A stretch of DNA of 64,000 nucleotides from Girardinichthys multiradiatus (GCF_021462225.1 NC_061817.1:9025327-9089326), one strand, 5' to 3'; positions 1 to 12,449 are shown, counted from the first letter of the stretch. Notes: generated by a model from the sequence alone, not told the origin. A program made the numbers and translations.

Positions 1-2706
1 TACCACAGAGACCATACACCCCGGAAGCCATGTTAAAAGTCAACTTAAAGCACCATTACAGTCAGGTGATGAACTTACTCTACTATAAAAGCATTTTTGC
101 CTTTTTTAAAAAGATGATTTTTTTATCAGTCTAACAGCTAATTATTTTCTGCTGATTCAACTTAATCATAACTCTTAGTGTTGGTTCAACTCTCAGCTTT
201 AAACAGTTTTGTTTTTTTGAGTGCTTTGGAAAGTGAAAAGCTCTTCTTCATAGTGGATCACCACCATACAGAGCATAGAGCAAAGAAGGGGGAGGGGGGC
301 TAGAAATAAGCTTTAAGTATATGTAGCCATGGCAACCACTTCATTTTGAGTGTAAGCATACAGCAAGACCTTTAGTCTCTAGATATGAATATCATTTTAA
401 ACGTTCCTCTGAGATCCTGGGTCGCTGCACTTTAGACAGAAGTGAAGGAAAAGCGTTAATGAAAAGATGAAAGAGCTGTGAATTATTAGCAGTACTACGC
501 ATACGGTTGTATTCAGAAGCTGGATTGAATGGTGCAACTATTAAAGTGTATCTAAACAGACCTTGATTCCTGTAAAAGTTATTACACTATAAATCGAGGT
601 TACTTTCCTCAAGTGCGTGAGCTGGATGAATCAGTTTGTGAATAATTTTCTGAGTGTGGGTACTGGAAAGAGCCTCTTCAAGTGCAAAAAAGCCATTAGG
701 TTTAGTCATTCATTTGTTCATTGCCAACCTCTATTCCCTCTTTTCTCTCTGATTCCCCCGTGCCATTTTACCATCAGACCTCTTTCAGCCAGCCCTTCCT
801 CTCTCTCCCTCCCTCTCTTCATCTCTCTGTCAGCTTCATCCGTCCTCCATCCCGCTCTCTTTCATTGCTCCCATGGTGTTGACCATGTGTGAATGGGGCT
901 GAATGATGGGTGGGAAGATGCACGCCAGGGGTAGTTACACATCTGCATGTCATGTACAAACACACTTTCACAGGCATTTGCGCGTACACACACACACCAG
1001 GGATGCTGGTGGATGCGTGTGAAGGGTTGGGGATGAGGATGAGTCACTCTGCGCGACACATGGCACGCCCGCAGGAGGCTGCATCCGATTTAATATGACA
1101 CAAACAAACACACACACACAGAAATGTAGATGCTGAAGACTTTTACTTACATGCGTGATTGATGATGTTCATGCATCATGTTAACGAGCCTGGTTTGCGT
1201 TTCTGTTCCTGATGTCTGTTAGCAGACTGTGTGTTTTTTCCTTAATGTGGTAACTTTTTGTGAATGTGTGTGTCCCAGCGTGCTTGGTCTGATAAGACTT
1301 TTCATTAGTGTTTCCTGTAAACAGCCTGATTGCTCTTGCTCTGTCTTCTGTCATCTGCTGTTTCTCTGTCTCAGTTGGCTTGTGCTGTGTTTTTTATTTT
1401 TTTCTAGTTTTGATTAAAGATGTGAATCTTGGCTGACCTCACAATTCAATTCAATTATGATTACAGTTTTTTACATGTTTTAAATCATCTTTATATGTAT
1501 CTCAGAGTATGCTGCACCTTTCAGTAAGCCATGCAGTAGGACCATGTGATTATATTTATTATCAACTGCTTTTCAGTCAATATGGTTTAAATCTTTCTAA
1601 TCGTTCCAGGTGAGCTACTCCTCTCTACCAGCCAGTGTTTTGTACGGTTGAGGCAAACTTGGTTGCTTCTCTGATTAATCCTGTGCTTTGTCTGTCTTTT
1701 GTCAGTTTCGGAGGCCCTTTTCACTTTTTATAACCTAACCCTGCTTTAAACTTCCCCACTCCTTTATTCTTGACATGACCGCTGTGTTCCTTGGTCTTTA
1801 ATGTGCTGTTTATTTATTTAAAATCCTTGTTTCCACCTCAACACCAAGGTTTTATTTGCTTCTGGACAGTTTCTGCTGTTTTGGCATTGATACATCCTTT
1901 TTGTAGTTTCCTGATGACCTTACCACCCCTTTACCCTCTAAAGCTTTCATGCTGCATTAAGCAAGAGCCACCAATCATATTACAGGCACAGAGAGCCCGA
2001 ATTGATGGTACTTGCAGGCTAAGCAGTTATTTGAGATATGCATGTTGCATATATTTGGGATATATTTTGCATTCCTACTGTGCAGCTTTAATTTTGGGCT
2101 AAAAATTCAGTGAGGATCTTTATTTGTAGAACCTCAGTCTGGATCAAACTGAAAAATGGTTGCCTCATTTTATAGTCTGAAAACAGTTTCACTTTAAAAC
2201 AATAACCAGAAGTTGTAGCCATAGTTTTAATGTTAGAGCAGCAAAATGAGCTGCTGTAGGAGGCAGGTTTAATTTGTCCTCATAATCCAACATCATTTCA
2301 TATACTCACCAACAAACCAAACAGACAGGCATTCTTTAATGCTCTACATTTTGGGAAATTTGCTCCCCCATTTTCCAACATAATCATGTGCCTATGGACT
2401 CTAAATACAATGTGAACCTTAATGTGGACTGTAAGTGCAGACTGAGACTCATGCAATGCTGGTACAAAGCAACTGGTTGTGACTGTGTAGATGGTTGAGA
2501 GTGAGAAATCATTCTTAGACTGCCAATTTCATTTAGCTGACAAAGGATTCATTAACAAATTACTCTTAAATTTAGCATAATAATTACCTCAACACACACT
2601 TGTCAAAACCAATCTTGTGTTTGTGGATGCAATCAAGAAAACCATCAGAGAATTGTGTTTTATTAAAAAACTGTGGATTTAAACTGAGTTGTGTTGTTTT
2701 CTGCAG
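1..2706 (+). other. cacng3: cacng3 intron 1, 3' part
   Basis: This stretch lies upstream of the first recognisable cacng3 exon. It contains no sequence encoding the N-terminal helix or the extracellular W-GLW-C-C signature of the claudin-like gamma subunits. It ends in a normal CAG acceptor at 2704-2706. It holds short CA-rich tracts near 985-1000 and 1108-1120 and a Tc1-type fragment near 1715-1835. I see nothing else that can be named. Exon 1 must lie before base 1. Confidence 0.75.
1715..1835 (-). mobile_element. Tc1-type transposon fragment (family C)
   Basis: This short piece matches, by eye, the antisense 5' transposase region of the degraded Tc1-type family that recurs at 20890-22312, 38535-39085 and 61470-62140. 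The shared core is TATAACCTAACCCTGCTTTA followed by a stretch ending near CTTGGTCTTTAAT. Both ends are missing and it is non-coding. It sits in intron 1 of cacng3. The family name is not known to me. Confidence 0.55.
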
Positions 2707-2790
2707 GAACATTCAGAGGTGTTTGTAAGAAGATTGATCATTTTCCAGAGGACGCCGACTATGAGGCGGATGCTGCTGAATACCTCCTAC
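2707..2790 (+). CDS. cacng3: cacng3 exon 2
   Basis: The 84-bp exon lies between CAG at 2704-2706 and GTGAGT at 2791. It begins with the last two bases of a split codon and reads [19 protein letters not shown] onward to LL plus one base of an Arg codon. This is the highly conserved end of the first extracellular loop in gamma-2 and gamma-3 subunits. Confidence 0.95.
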
Positions 2791-5700
2791 GTGAGTAACT
2801 ACTCCCATCTTTACTTGGCTGTAATAAAAACAACTTTCACATCAGGAAGTAACATCATACAATGTTTTTTTCTAGTTTCCATAACCTTTCTTTGGTTTTG
2901 CCGTCTGGCCTCAGGTTCACAGTAACACTTTCTTTGAGCCTTACAGGTTCCCACAAATAACTGTGGCATCTGAGATCACCACAACTACTTTCTTATACTC
3001 TTCTTTTTACACATGGAACAAAAAACTGAGAAATAATAGGAATAAACGAGTGACCAATGACCTATATTATGAACATGTACAATCTGATCAACAATACAGG
3101 AACCCCTGTAGAACTGTTCTCAGTCACTCAGTGATTTCCATCATAAGCTATTTCCAGCGGTTTTCATCTTATCCCTTGCTACATTGTAAGAGCACTGGTG
3201 GCCATAGTATTCCAATTACCTTGCTGTTTTAATGTTTGTTACTGGACTGGAGCTGTGACAGTAATATGAACTTATCCACGTTGCGTCCTGACAACCAGCA
3301 AGTGTGTATGTCAGTCTAAACCTGCATCCTCTCCCAACACATACACACGCAGACAAGCATGTGGGCAACCCTCTAAAAATGTATCTTTTATTACAGTAGC
3401 AGGATTTAACACTGAAAAACTTTAGACAAAAAATTTAATTCTCAGTATACTATTTAGTGGGGGGAAAATCCATTCGTGAGAAATAAAATAGTTTTTAGCA
3501 CAATCAATGGTGGCACAATTATTGACACCCCTAATAAAAACTGCAAAATAAACGTAATTAAAGCCTTTTTTAATTTTGTACATGGATTTTCTAGGATGTA
3601 CTAATTAATCCATGACCTTCAGTCAATTTCGCATTGCCACTTGCTGGATGAGGACCCATATTTGACTTTATAGCACACACAGTGAGCAGGGAGACAAGGG
3701 AGGTTAAAAAAAAGAAATCTCCCTGGCTGAATTTTACAGAGCTTCAGAAAAAGTGGCTTCTTGGGAATGCCATGCCAGTAAAACAACTGCAAAAACACTA
3801 TCTACATGTCATGTTTAGGAAGTCAGTCATTTTCTACCGCTTATTCCATAGTGGGTCACGCGGGAGCTGGTGCCTATCTCCAGCAGTCTATGGGCGAGGA
3901 AGTATCCCTGTAAAAAGCCTTTTCTCTCCTACCATCGCAGACATTAACACGTGGCATTTGCTAAACTGTCCTGGAACTTTAACTGGAAACATGTACTGAG
4001 ATTGAGCTTTTCATGAACAAACACTCCAGGTGGGTGACACAAAGGATTAATATTTGGAAAAGTGCCCAGTGTTAAGCATGGTGTAGGTTCTGTGATGCTG
4101 TGGGCCTGTTTTTCTTCCAAATGTTCTAGAAACCTATTCAGACTATATGGCATCACAAGCTCTTTGAAATACCAGGAGTTTTTATGTAAAAATCTGGTTT
4201 ATTCTAGATGTTAGATTAGAATCAAAATCAGCTTTATTGCCAAGTTTGTACTGACAAACAAGGAATTTGACTTCAGTACACTTTTCTCTTAAAAATAAAG
4301 AATATCTTTTTAAATGTACATATATACACAAGTGACTTTACAATATAATATAATGTGGGATCAGTTCAAGTATGAATGGTGTTGTTCTGGAACTCCGACT
4401 GTCAAGTGTTCATCAGAGAAACAGCCTAGGGGAAGAAACTGTCTCTCTGGCAGCTGGTTTTAGCTGGTTTTGGCCGACAGCACTCTGTGGCGCCACCTGA
4501 AGGTAAAAGCCTAAACAGTTTGTGTGCAGGGTGTATGGGGTCTGCAGAGATTTTAGCTGCCTTTTTCCTGACCCTTGACCTGTATAAATCCTGGATAGAG
4601 GGAAGGTCAGCCCTGATTATTCTCTCTGCAGACCTGATTATTCGTTGCAGTCTGGACCTGTCCTGTTTTGTGGATGAGCCAAACCACACTGAGATGGATG
4701 AAGACAGGACCGACTGAATGATGGCAGTGTAGAAGATGACCAGCAGCTCCCGTGGAAGGTTGTATGTCTTGAGTTGCCTCAGGAAGTACAGTCTTCCGAA
4801 CATTGTCTATATGTGAGGATCATCACAGGTTTTGAGAAATGGTGGTTCCTAGGAACCAGAAGTGGTCCACAGTAGATACAGTGTTGTTGAGGATGTTGAG
4901 GGGGCTGTGTGGGGGTGTTGTTCTCCGAAAGTCCACCATTATCTCCACAGTCTTGAGTGGGTTAAGTTCCAAGTGGTTCTGACCACACCAGTGTACCAGC
5001 CGATCCACCTCCTGTCTGAATGCAGACTCATCACCGTCCCGGATCAGTCCAAAAACAATGGTGTCATCTCCAAACTTTAGGAGTTTCACAGACGGCTCCA
5101 CTGAGGTACAGTCATTTGTGTAGAGGGAGAAAAAAAGTGGGGATAGAACAGTCCCCTGGGGACGCTGGCGCTGATGGTTCTTGTGCAGGAGAAGATGCTC
5201 CCTGGCCTCACCTGCTGCCGCCAGTCCTTTAGGAAGCTGGTGATCCACTGACAGGTGGAGGCCGGGACTTTGAGCTGGATGAGCTTCTGGTGGAAGATGT
5301 CTGGGTTGATGGCCGAGCTAAAGTTCACAAACAGGAACCTGGCGTAAATCCTTTGGTGGTCAAGGTGTTGCAGGATAAAATGTATAGTTCCAAGTTGACT
5401 GCATCACCTGCCGACCTGTTTGCCCGGTAGGCAAACTGCAGGGGGTCCACCAGGGGAGCTGTGATGAACCTTGGAACTATGATTAAAGTGATAATCTTTA
5501 ACACATTACACAAATTCAACTTTCTTCTGCAGCCATCTCACTCCTCAGATTTAAATCCTATAAAAAACATGTGAAGTGAGCTTTAGAGAAGAGTGCATAA
5601 AAGAGGACCCTGGACTCTAAATGATTTACAGCTAGGGTCTGGTGTCTGGGGTCTAAACCTTGAGGGCTGATATCATGCAACTTTTGGATGCAACTCTGGT

Positions 5701-8700
5701 CCAAAGAACCTGAGTCAAATGGCTGAATTACCTCCTCAGCTTGCAACAATTGATTAAACGCTTTTAATAACCTAATTATTTAATTCATGTTTTCTGAAGT
5801 AGAAACACATCTAAGCGTTGCAGGACACCAGCACTCGAGAACTGCAGTTTCAGAGTTCTTCTAAAGAGATGGTGCAACGGGGAATGGTGATTGAGCCCTT
5901 TCTCAGGATGCACCAACGTTGTGAAAAGCTGTATAAGAATAACCGCTGCCCTACTGGCAAAATTGAGTGTTACAGTTTTAACAGCAGGTCCTTTAGCAAT
6001 TGTGTCAGCAATTATTTCTTAATGTGGGATTTTGTTTTGCAACTGAATACATGTACTTGAATTAAAGGTTGGATTTTTTTCTACATTTTTAGTGTGGGAT
6101 TATGCAGCTGCAATACAAATTCATTTATTTTAAGGCTTTCTACATATTTTTACCAGTGGTGCTGGTAAGTGTGACTTGCTTTGTAAATTGCATCACTGAA
6201 CTCCAATTCGCAGCTTCAGTCATAGAGACATTTCTTCCTGGGCCAAAATCACGCTGCAGCAGCACCGGCCTATTTGTATGTTCTCGATTGCTTCTCTTTT
6301 CTTCCATGCCTCTATTGTAAAATCGATCTGCATGGTCTGCATATCGGTCATTGTAAAATATGACCAATATGCAGCTTTTTGAAAAATAAAATATATTGCA
6401 AGGCTTTTACCTTTATATTTGTAAACTTTTGGCCATCAAACAGAGGAGATAGTCAAACCTGTGCCCTGCTTAGCCCATTAAAACATATACTAGAGATTCA
6501 GTCTGCTTGGAGATTCTCCAACTCCATTTTTTCCCTGAGATGTTTGACTTTTATTAAAATAAAAAGTTTTATTTCTTACAGATGAGTTTTAGGGTCTATA
6601 TAGTAATGTGTAAGCATGTTAAGTGTGTTACAGTTTTATGGCAACATGTAATAGCAGAAAGCCCCAACAAGAGAGAAAAAAAAGATTCAGCCTGAGTCTT
6701 GTTTTCAATGTTCACTGAGCAAAGACCAACATCCCCCCGAGACAGCCAATTAACCCACAGGATTCAGAGTAGATTAGCCAATAGGAAGCTGGGACCTAGT
6801 GACAAGCTTTTCATACAGCCCAGGGTTGTGGGCCAAATGGGCAGGGCTTGTTTGCTGTTATTCCAGAGGCCAATAATGCTCAAAATAATTATATCTTTTT
6901 AATAAATCCCCCCCAAAAAATCAACATTTTATATAAAGCTATATGGCTGTGATGCAAAAATCACAAATTGTGTGCAGACATCCTTCACTGTGTGATCACA
7001 TCAAGCACATATATGGGGCTCTAAATTTTCACCCCTGCTGCAGCCTCACTTTCATATTTATCTTCTCTGTTGTTCATTATTTCAGTGTGCATATGTCAGT
7101 GTGACTCTCCATCTGTCTTTCTTTTCCCTCCACGTCCATCTCTCCCTCTTGCTTACTCTCTGGTTGCAAGGCCTTGCAATGCATCAACACGTTCTGAATT
7201 CAGGCGCAGTCAGGCGTGCATCAAAATACTGCAACATGTGTGTCTTGAGTGCATGCTCTAAATAGTGCAGTTCATGTTGTTTTGGCTCCATCTCCTAGCA
7301 CAGTGCATTTAAACTGAGTCAGTGACTGTCACTTTTAAATGTGTGAAGGGGTGGTATTGTTATGAGAGGGAAATCTAGCTTCTTGGAAGCAAAGGATAAC
7401 GAAATAAAATGTGGTTTAAAAAATTGTACAGTACTGCACTTAAATGGCATGCATTGTCATGTCCCCAACTTTTCCTTTTTAGTTGTAGCTTGTAGCACAA
7501 AATTGTTACATATTATATAGTTATATATATTTCATGTCCAAATAAATTGCAGGGGGGGAGGGCATGATAGGAAAAAGGCAGTCCAGAAAATAGAGTAACC
7601 CAGTCACATATGTACAATCAAAGCTGTGCATCAATCCATTACACAGATGGCACCTGAGACGAGTAGTGATGGCAAAGTCTCCAGCTTGAATATGATGATT
7701 TATGTTTTAAATCTAAATGTGAAACTCCAATGTCTTAACATTATGTCTGATGTAACTGTTGCACTGCCATAGTACAAACGATCTGTTCAAATCAGTTCAA
7801 AGTAAACATAATATTAAGTCAAATATTTCATTGTGTGTGTGAGTCAAATGTCCTCCCTGTTTCCTGCGTGCATGCAGGTGCTGTTCGCGCCTCCAGTATA
7901 TTTCCCATTATGAGTGTTGGTCTGCTGTTTCTGGGGGGGCTCTGTGTGGCTGCCAGTGAGTTTTACCGGAGCAGACACAATGTCATCCTCAGCGCAGGAA
8001 TCTTCTTCGTATCTGCAGGTTAGTCATCAATGTGCATCTATCCCTGTTTGTGAAAGTCAGTGTCCTCTCTCCTCTTTCAGAGTAGGAGTGTGGTAATCAC
8101 CTGCTCTCTGTGACTTGATGTAAAGAGATAACAGCAGAACAGCATTGTTGAGGGACACATTTCACCCACTCTACCCCACTGTTTAACAGTCACAAGATTA
8201 ACCCGACAATTTGCTCTTTCTGATAGGTCATTTTACACTTTGTGTTCGATACCATTAATGAATGCCTTGAATGCAGTGAAGGTTCTCCTTTTAGCAAGAC
8301 AACACCAGTAAGCATATAACCAGAGCTACCATGGTTTAGATGAAAGCATATTCATGTTTTAGAATGGCCCATTTCAAGTCCAGACCTAAATCCAACTCAG
8401 AATCTGTTACAAGATTTGGAAATTACAACTTTCGTCCAATCTAGCAGCTTTGAGCTGATTTGCGAAGAACATACCACAAAGAAGGTAAAGGTTTGCAGTT
8501 GCAGCTGCAGCTTTAGCATGAGCTACAGTAACCTATATTTGGGTTATAGTCTCATGATCAGCCTTAAGAATAAATCCTTACACATTCTATTGAGTGAGTG
8601 GGTCACTGGGGGAGCTGGTTCCTATCTCCAGCAGTCTACGGGCAAGAGGCAGGGTATACCATCAACCACGCACACACCCATTCACACCTAAGGGCAATTT

Positions 8701-10878
8701 AGAGAGACCAATTTACCTAACAGTCATGTTTTTGGACTGTGGGAGGAAGCCAGAGTACCCGGTGAGAACCCGCGCATGCATGGGGGAGAACATGTAAACT
8801 CCATGCAGAAAGACCCCTGACCAGGAATTGAACCCAGGACCTTCTTGCTGCAAGGCAACAGTGCTACCAACTGTGCCACCGTGCAGCCCAGACCTAAATT
8901 TTATATTCATAAAATGCATCTATTCACTAATTATGAGTTAAGCAAATTAAATATACAAATATTACAGTAATTCTACTCTTGTACTAAAGATAAAATGGAT
9001 GTTTTATGACAAGAAGAATAACATTATTTCATTCATTAAAGATCTAACTTTTATCAGCACTGTATCAGTCTCTCAAGAGCCTTTAGAACAGGGTTTTATG
9101 GCCTAATTCTGAGGCCTAATACCTGCTTTAACCTGAGAGGGACAGTGGGTGAAACAAATTTATCACCAATACTTAATTCATCAGCTTTCAGCACCGGAAC
9201 TTCCACCATAAAAGTAAAAAGAGTGACTTATTTCTGTCAGATGTGGACTGTTCAACTTTGAACGAACCTGCTTGCATTTGTGCTCAGGTGATTCCCCCAC
9301 TTCTGAAGGATAGTCTGCTTTTTTTCTCCCACAGCGGTTGTTCTGTTAAAGGTCTCTCCGAGGCCTTTTCCACCAAACCAGCAATACAACAGTTTTAAAA
9401 TTTCTAATTAGCACCAGAATAGTACAAGCTGACTGTTTTATCTACCCACAGTTTATTTTGAAATCATTGTCACATAGTTTAAGTAGGTCAGCTAACTGCT
9501 GAATTCACAGCTGATTATTTTCTACTGAATCCATAAACCCAATTTCTGACCCAGTTCTTTCACACTGTTAATCTTTGCTCTAAAAGATGTGTTTACCTCG
9601 TGTTTTCTAGCTCCTGGTGCAGATGAGAGATCAGCTGATTCACTTGTGATATTAAGGAAAAGTTCTTAAATCAAATTACTAGATGATGCTGAGCTCCTGT
9701 CCAAGGCATGAAAGTAAAATTTTACACCGTTTTTTACATTAATAGACAAAGGCACCATACAATCAAAATGAAGATATATTTAATACAACCGAATACCGAA
9801 GGTTAGTTTCAATCATTTGAGTGTGAATTTAGCTCCTCTCACAGGGAGCCTCTGCTTCTGGGGGAGGAGACGTCACAAGGAGCTGATAAACCAATCAGAA
9901 GGGGGATTGGAGTAATATGAGACTTATGTCATTTTAGATAGCCACTAAAAAGCGTTTCTATTATTTATTTCTAAGACACTTTCTGTAGAGGAGTAAGAAG
10001 TTACATTCATCAGACTCTTGATCCCAGAGGAAATTTTGAAGGGTCCTGGAGAAAAGCAGTTCCGAAGTGTGCATGTTCACTAGAGTGAAAGGTGATAGTA
10101 TATGCCCTGGAGTTCAATACTTTGTTTATGCTTCCTTCCACCTTCTATAATCATGTATTTTGTTCTTTTAAACACCCGTAACTTATAAAAAACAGGCACC
10201 TCAAATGTGGTAGACGTGCATATCATCATTTTAAAGCATGTTGATGTTGTAAAGTTCAAAGTTGTGTCTTTTTGCTTTATTGCTGTTTATTATTGGGATA
10301 TAGAGTCTGTCCACACTTGTCTCATCCTCCTGTGTATATTTTCTGTTCTCCATGTTTCTCTTCCAGGCCTCAGTAACATTATTGGAATTATTGTCTACAT
10401 CTCAGCCAATTCTGGAGACCCCGGTCAAAGTGAGAGCAAGAAGTCCTACTCGTATGGCTGGTCCTTCTACTTTGGCGCCCTCTCCTTCATCATGGCTGAA
10501 ATGGTGGGCGTTCTGGCAGTGCACATGTTTATCGAGAAGCACCGTAAACTGCGTGCCAAGTCCCGAACCGAGCTCATAAAGAAGTCTGCCTTCAGCCGCA
10601 TTCCCTCCTACCGCTACCGATTCCGGCGCCGCTCCAGCATGCGTTCCTCCGAGGCCCCCAGCCGAGACGCATCGCCGCTGGGGAAGGGTGGCTACACGGG
10701 ACCAGCCGCCTCAGAGATGCCCATGTACACGCTGAACCCAAGAGAAGCAGGCAATGCAGGCAACAAACCAGGTGGCGGCATAGGCGGGCTGCTCAACTCA
10801 GAAAGGGAGTTCCTTCAGAGCAGCACGCTCACTAAAGACTACAACAAGGACCCCAACCGCAGGACCACACCAGTCTGA
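2707..10878 (+). CDS. cacng3: Voltage-dependent calcium channel gamma-3 subunit / TARP gamma-3 (exons 2-4; 5' end outside window)
   Basis: Exons 2707-2790, 7878-8018 and 10367-10878 join in phase into 244 complete residues plus a split codon. They encode the last part of the extracellular loop, membrane helices 2-4 and the cytoplasmic tail. Known role: type I TARPs carry AMPA receptors to the neuronal surface and synapse and slow their gating; the family was first named as calcium-channel gamma subunits. Helices are visible around [39 protein letters not shown] and [19 protein letters not shown]. The tail has the arginine-rich [13 protein letters not shown] segment, where family members are phosphorylated, and ends in the PDZ ligand TTPV. 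A tail motif LLNSERE is closer to gamma-3 than to gamma-2, and the rbbp6 neighbour agrees with the human CACNG3 locus. Exon lengths 84 and 141 bp match my memory of the mammalian gene. The a or b teleost copy cannot be decided. Confidence 0.94.
3824..3896 (-). mobile_element. 5'-truncated SINE copy with 7-bp target duplication
   Basis: A 73-bp piece begins CAGTCATTTTCTACCGCTTA and stops inside the SINE body. The direct repeat AGGAAGT flanks it at 3817-3823 and 3897-3903. It matches the start of the 363-bp copy at 27429-27791. In element orientation this is the 3' end, so the copy is 5'-truncated, as usual for target-primed insertion. It landed inside the older Tc1 element. Confidence 0.7.
4217..5480 (-). 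mobile_element. L2-like non-LTR retrotransposon, 5'-truncated (copy 1)
   Basis: On the minus strand, broken reading frames encode a reverse transcriptase: [12 protein letters not shown] at about 5410-5460, [15 protein letters not shown] near 5100-5150, an active-site box reading FGDD where copy 2 has FADD, then [30 protein letters not shown] and [17 protein letters not shown]. The 3' tail, on the + strand, is the AATCAGCTTTATTGCCAAG motif shared with copies at 26460 and 55279. Frames are disrupted and the 5' part is missing. The clade (L2, Rex1 or CR1 lineage) is inferred from memory. Confidence 0.8.
6174..7877 (+). other. cacng3: cacng3 intron 2, 3' part
   Basis: AT-rich intronic DNA with no exon-like conservation that I can see. 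There is a short G-rich run at 7551-7560. The stretch ends in the CAG acceptor at 7875-7877. Confidence 0.6.
7878..8018 (+). CDS. cacng3: cacng3 exon 3
   Basis: The 141-bp exon lies between GCAG and GTTAGT. It encodes [20 protein letters not shown], then [15 protein letters not shown] and [12 protein letters not shown]. That covers membrane helix 2, the short cytoplasmic turn and the start of helix 3. Its first two bases complete the Arg codon split from exon 2, and its last base starts a Gly codon finished in exon 4. Confidence 0.96.
8290..8590 (+). mobile_element. Tc1-type transposon fragment
   Basis: The segment around 8361-8425 (AGAATGGCCC, then CCAGACCTAAATCCAACTCA and a stretch matching GAATCTGTTACAAGA) resembles the SPDLNP-IENL region of Tc1-type transposases in degraded form. 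Ends are unclear. It is followed directly by a SINE copy in cacng3 intron 3. Confidence 0.5.
8600..8887 (-). mobile_element. SINE copy, tail partly lost
   Basis: About 290 bp match the 363-bp element at 27429-27791, including GGAGCTGG, CTATCTCCAGCAGTCT, TTTGGACTGTGGGAGGAAGC, and AATTGAACCCAGGACCTTCT. On the minus strand it starts GGGCTGCACGGTGGCACAGTT, a tRNA-like head. The usual tail sequence (TTTTCTACCGCTTATTCC) is missing. Confidence 0.65.
8900..10366 (+). other. cacng3: cacng3 intron 3, 3' part
   Basis: Unremarkable intronic DNA. No coding segment or recognised repeat was found between the SINE and the acceptor TTCCAG at 10361-10366. The coding frame can be extended upstream of 10367 without a stop, but that part has no family similarity and precedes a good polypyrimidine tract and AG. 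Confidence 0.6.
10367..10878 (+). CDS. cacng3: cacng3 exon 4 (last coding exon)
   Basis: The 512-bp terminal coding exon starts with the last two bases of a Gly codon and reads [20 protein letters not shown]. It then encodes helix 4 ([20 protein letters not shown]), the cytoplasmic tail and the PDZ ligand TTPV before TGA at 10876-10878. The mid-tail ([20 protein letters not shown] and a Gly-rich stretch) is fish-specific compared with mammalian gamma-3 as I recall it. Confidence 0.96.
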
Positions 10879-11420
10879 AGGAATCTGGCTGTAGATATCA
10901 CCCAATCAGAGTATTGTAAAGAGAAGGAGGGGAAATACAATGGAAATCCAAGCAAACAAGGGGAATACCAGTGGTTATGGGGTCAGGAAGGGGTTTGATT
11001 AACTCTAACTGTAAACTGTGAACTTTTTAGCCTTTGAACTGTGAATCCTTTGCCCTCTGAGAGTTTCTCAGTGTGTAGCAGGGTGAGTTTGATGGAGAAG
11101 TTGTTCCGAACTCCACGTATACCTGATATAGTTATATAATTATATCCATAACTGCTTATAAAGGATGACAATTGTAATTTAGGTTAATGATTTTCATGTT
11201 CATAAATTGACTTTCTGACACATTTTTAAGGGAAAGAAAAGACAGATATAGAGGTAACTTGTTTGGAGCAACTTCTCCTGACAAAGTGCAACTAATGTGA
11301 AATTGAGAAGACAGAAAAGAAGAGAAAATCGGTGTGATATTTGATCTTTAGACCTCTCTCCTCCTGTCCTTTTGGGTAGAAGTAGAGCTGGATTAATAAA
11401 GGGAACAGTTAACTTTCTAA
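10879..11420 (+). other. cacng3: Probable cacng3 3' UTR
   Basis: Non-coding DNA directly after the cacng3 stop. The first AATAAA is at 11395-11400, followed within about 40 bp by T-rich sequence, so the transcript may end near 11420. Later AATAAA hexamers exist (for example 14067-14072), so a longer UTR cannot be excluded. Confidence 0.45.
11395..11400 (+). promoter_or_regulatory. Candidate cacng3 polyadenylation signal
   Basis: AATAAA about 520 bp after the stop codon, with a T-rich region downstream. The hexamer is common in AT-rich DNA, so this is only the nearest plausible site. Confidence 0.4.
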
Positions 11421-12449
11421 GTATGATATTTATTGGTGAGAAAGTTACATTTATCGCAAGGCTTAATTCAGCTTTTGTTCAGCTGGTTTCAGAAAAGAGA
11501 ATTTGTGGCATTAACATTTGTTGCATTGGTTATTTCTCCATTTGTTTACTATTAACTGACTTCAAACAGAACTGAAACTGAATTGAGCTGATTCCATACT
11601 GGACCTGCCAACGTTGGCTGCAGATGAGCTGTTGGAGAGTCAGTAGAAAAGGCGACTCAACAAATCTAATGTTCGATCCGTTGGTGCTTCCTTTCAGCTG
11701 TGTTTTTCTGCCACTTCTTCTTTTTTTTTTTTACCCAAAAATTCAAGACAACCAGATATCTGTCTGTTTGCTTTCACAAATCACCTTTCGCCTTCCATGT
11801 TCTTACATGTAGCCCCATACTCAACTCACTGACACCCTCTTCGCACATCCTATTGCCCTACCTTCCCTGTACTTAAATCAACAGTAGATTTAGCTTCTGT
11901 CTTCCTTAGGGTTTTCTGGACGTTATTTTTTCAGGGTAAAGTTAGGGATGGAGTCGGTGTAAGGGAGACCACTGAGCTGTGAAACATATATTAAGGCAGT
12001 GCCAAAAAATGTACTTAACTAACTAGGAATGGACTTTTTGTGTCTGCCCGATACCTCTCGCTGAACATCTTTCAAATTAATTCAACGTAAAGTTGTTTTT
12101 GATTGATCAGAATGGCTGCTTTAGTAAAAAGAGATAAAAATGGCCCTTTAGCCAAAGAAGGCATCTCTCCAATAGAGAGTTTTATTGGTAAAGAGCTAGG
12201 CATATGCTAGGCAAATTATTCATCTGTAATTGCAGCAGTATAATCTCACACAAAATTTCAAGAAAATGGTTAATTGCACAAATCTTGGTATTTAACTGTT
12301 ATTTAATATTAATTTATTAAAAGCTTTTTTAAATATGTACTTTACCTTTTAAAGTTGATCGGAGTTTGTAAGAACTTCTTAGTAACTTCTCTGTATAATC
12401 ATGATATAGCACAGAGGCCTAATTTTTTTAGCAACTAACCACTAAAAGG
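11421..12449. other. Intergenic, nothing recognised
   Basis: AT-rich DNA with a T tract near 11720-11731. I see no exon, RNA gene or named repeat. Confidence 0.5.

Larger units (their letters stand above)
3511..6173 (+). mobile_element. Degraded Tc1-like DNA transposon (family A) with nested insertions
   Basis: The left end GGCACAATTATTGACACCCC is mirrored, with mismatches, by TACCAGTGGTGCTGGTAAGTGTG near 6151-6173, as expected of terminal inverted repeats. Internal translation gives a broken transposase segment around 4075-4130 resembling the GS-VMLW-FSS motif of Tc1 proteins. The element is split by an L2-like LINE (4217 to about 5480) and by a 73-bp SINE piece (3824-3896). A second copy of the 3' half is at 12450-12935. 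It lies in cacng3 intron 2 and has many stops, so it is inactive. Confidence 0.65.

Noticed and set aside
10207..10366. Upstream extension of the last cacng3 coding frame to an ATG at 10207
   Set aside because: The part before 10367 is intronic: it precedes a polypyrimidine tract and AG, and has no similarity to the gamma subunit family.
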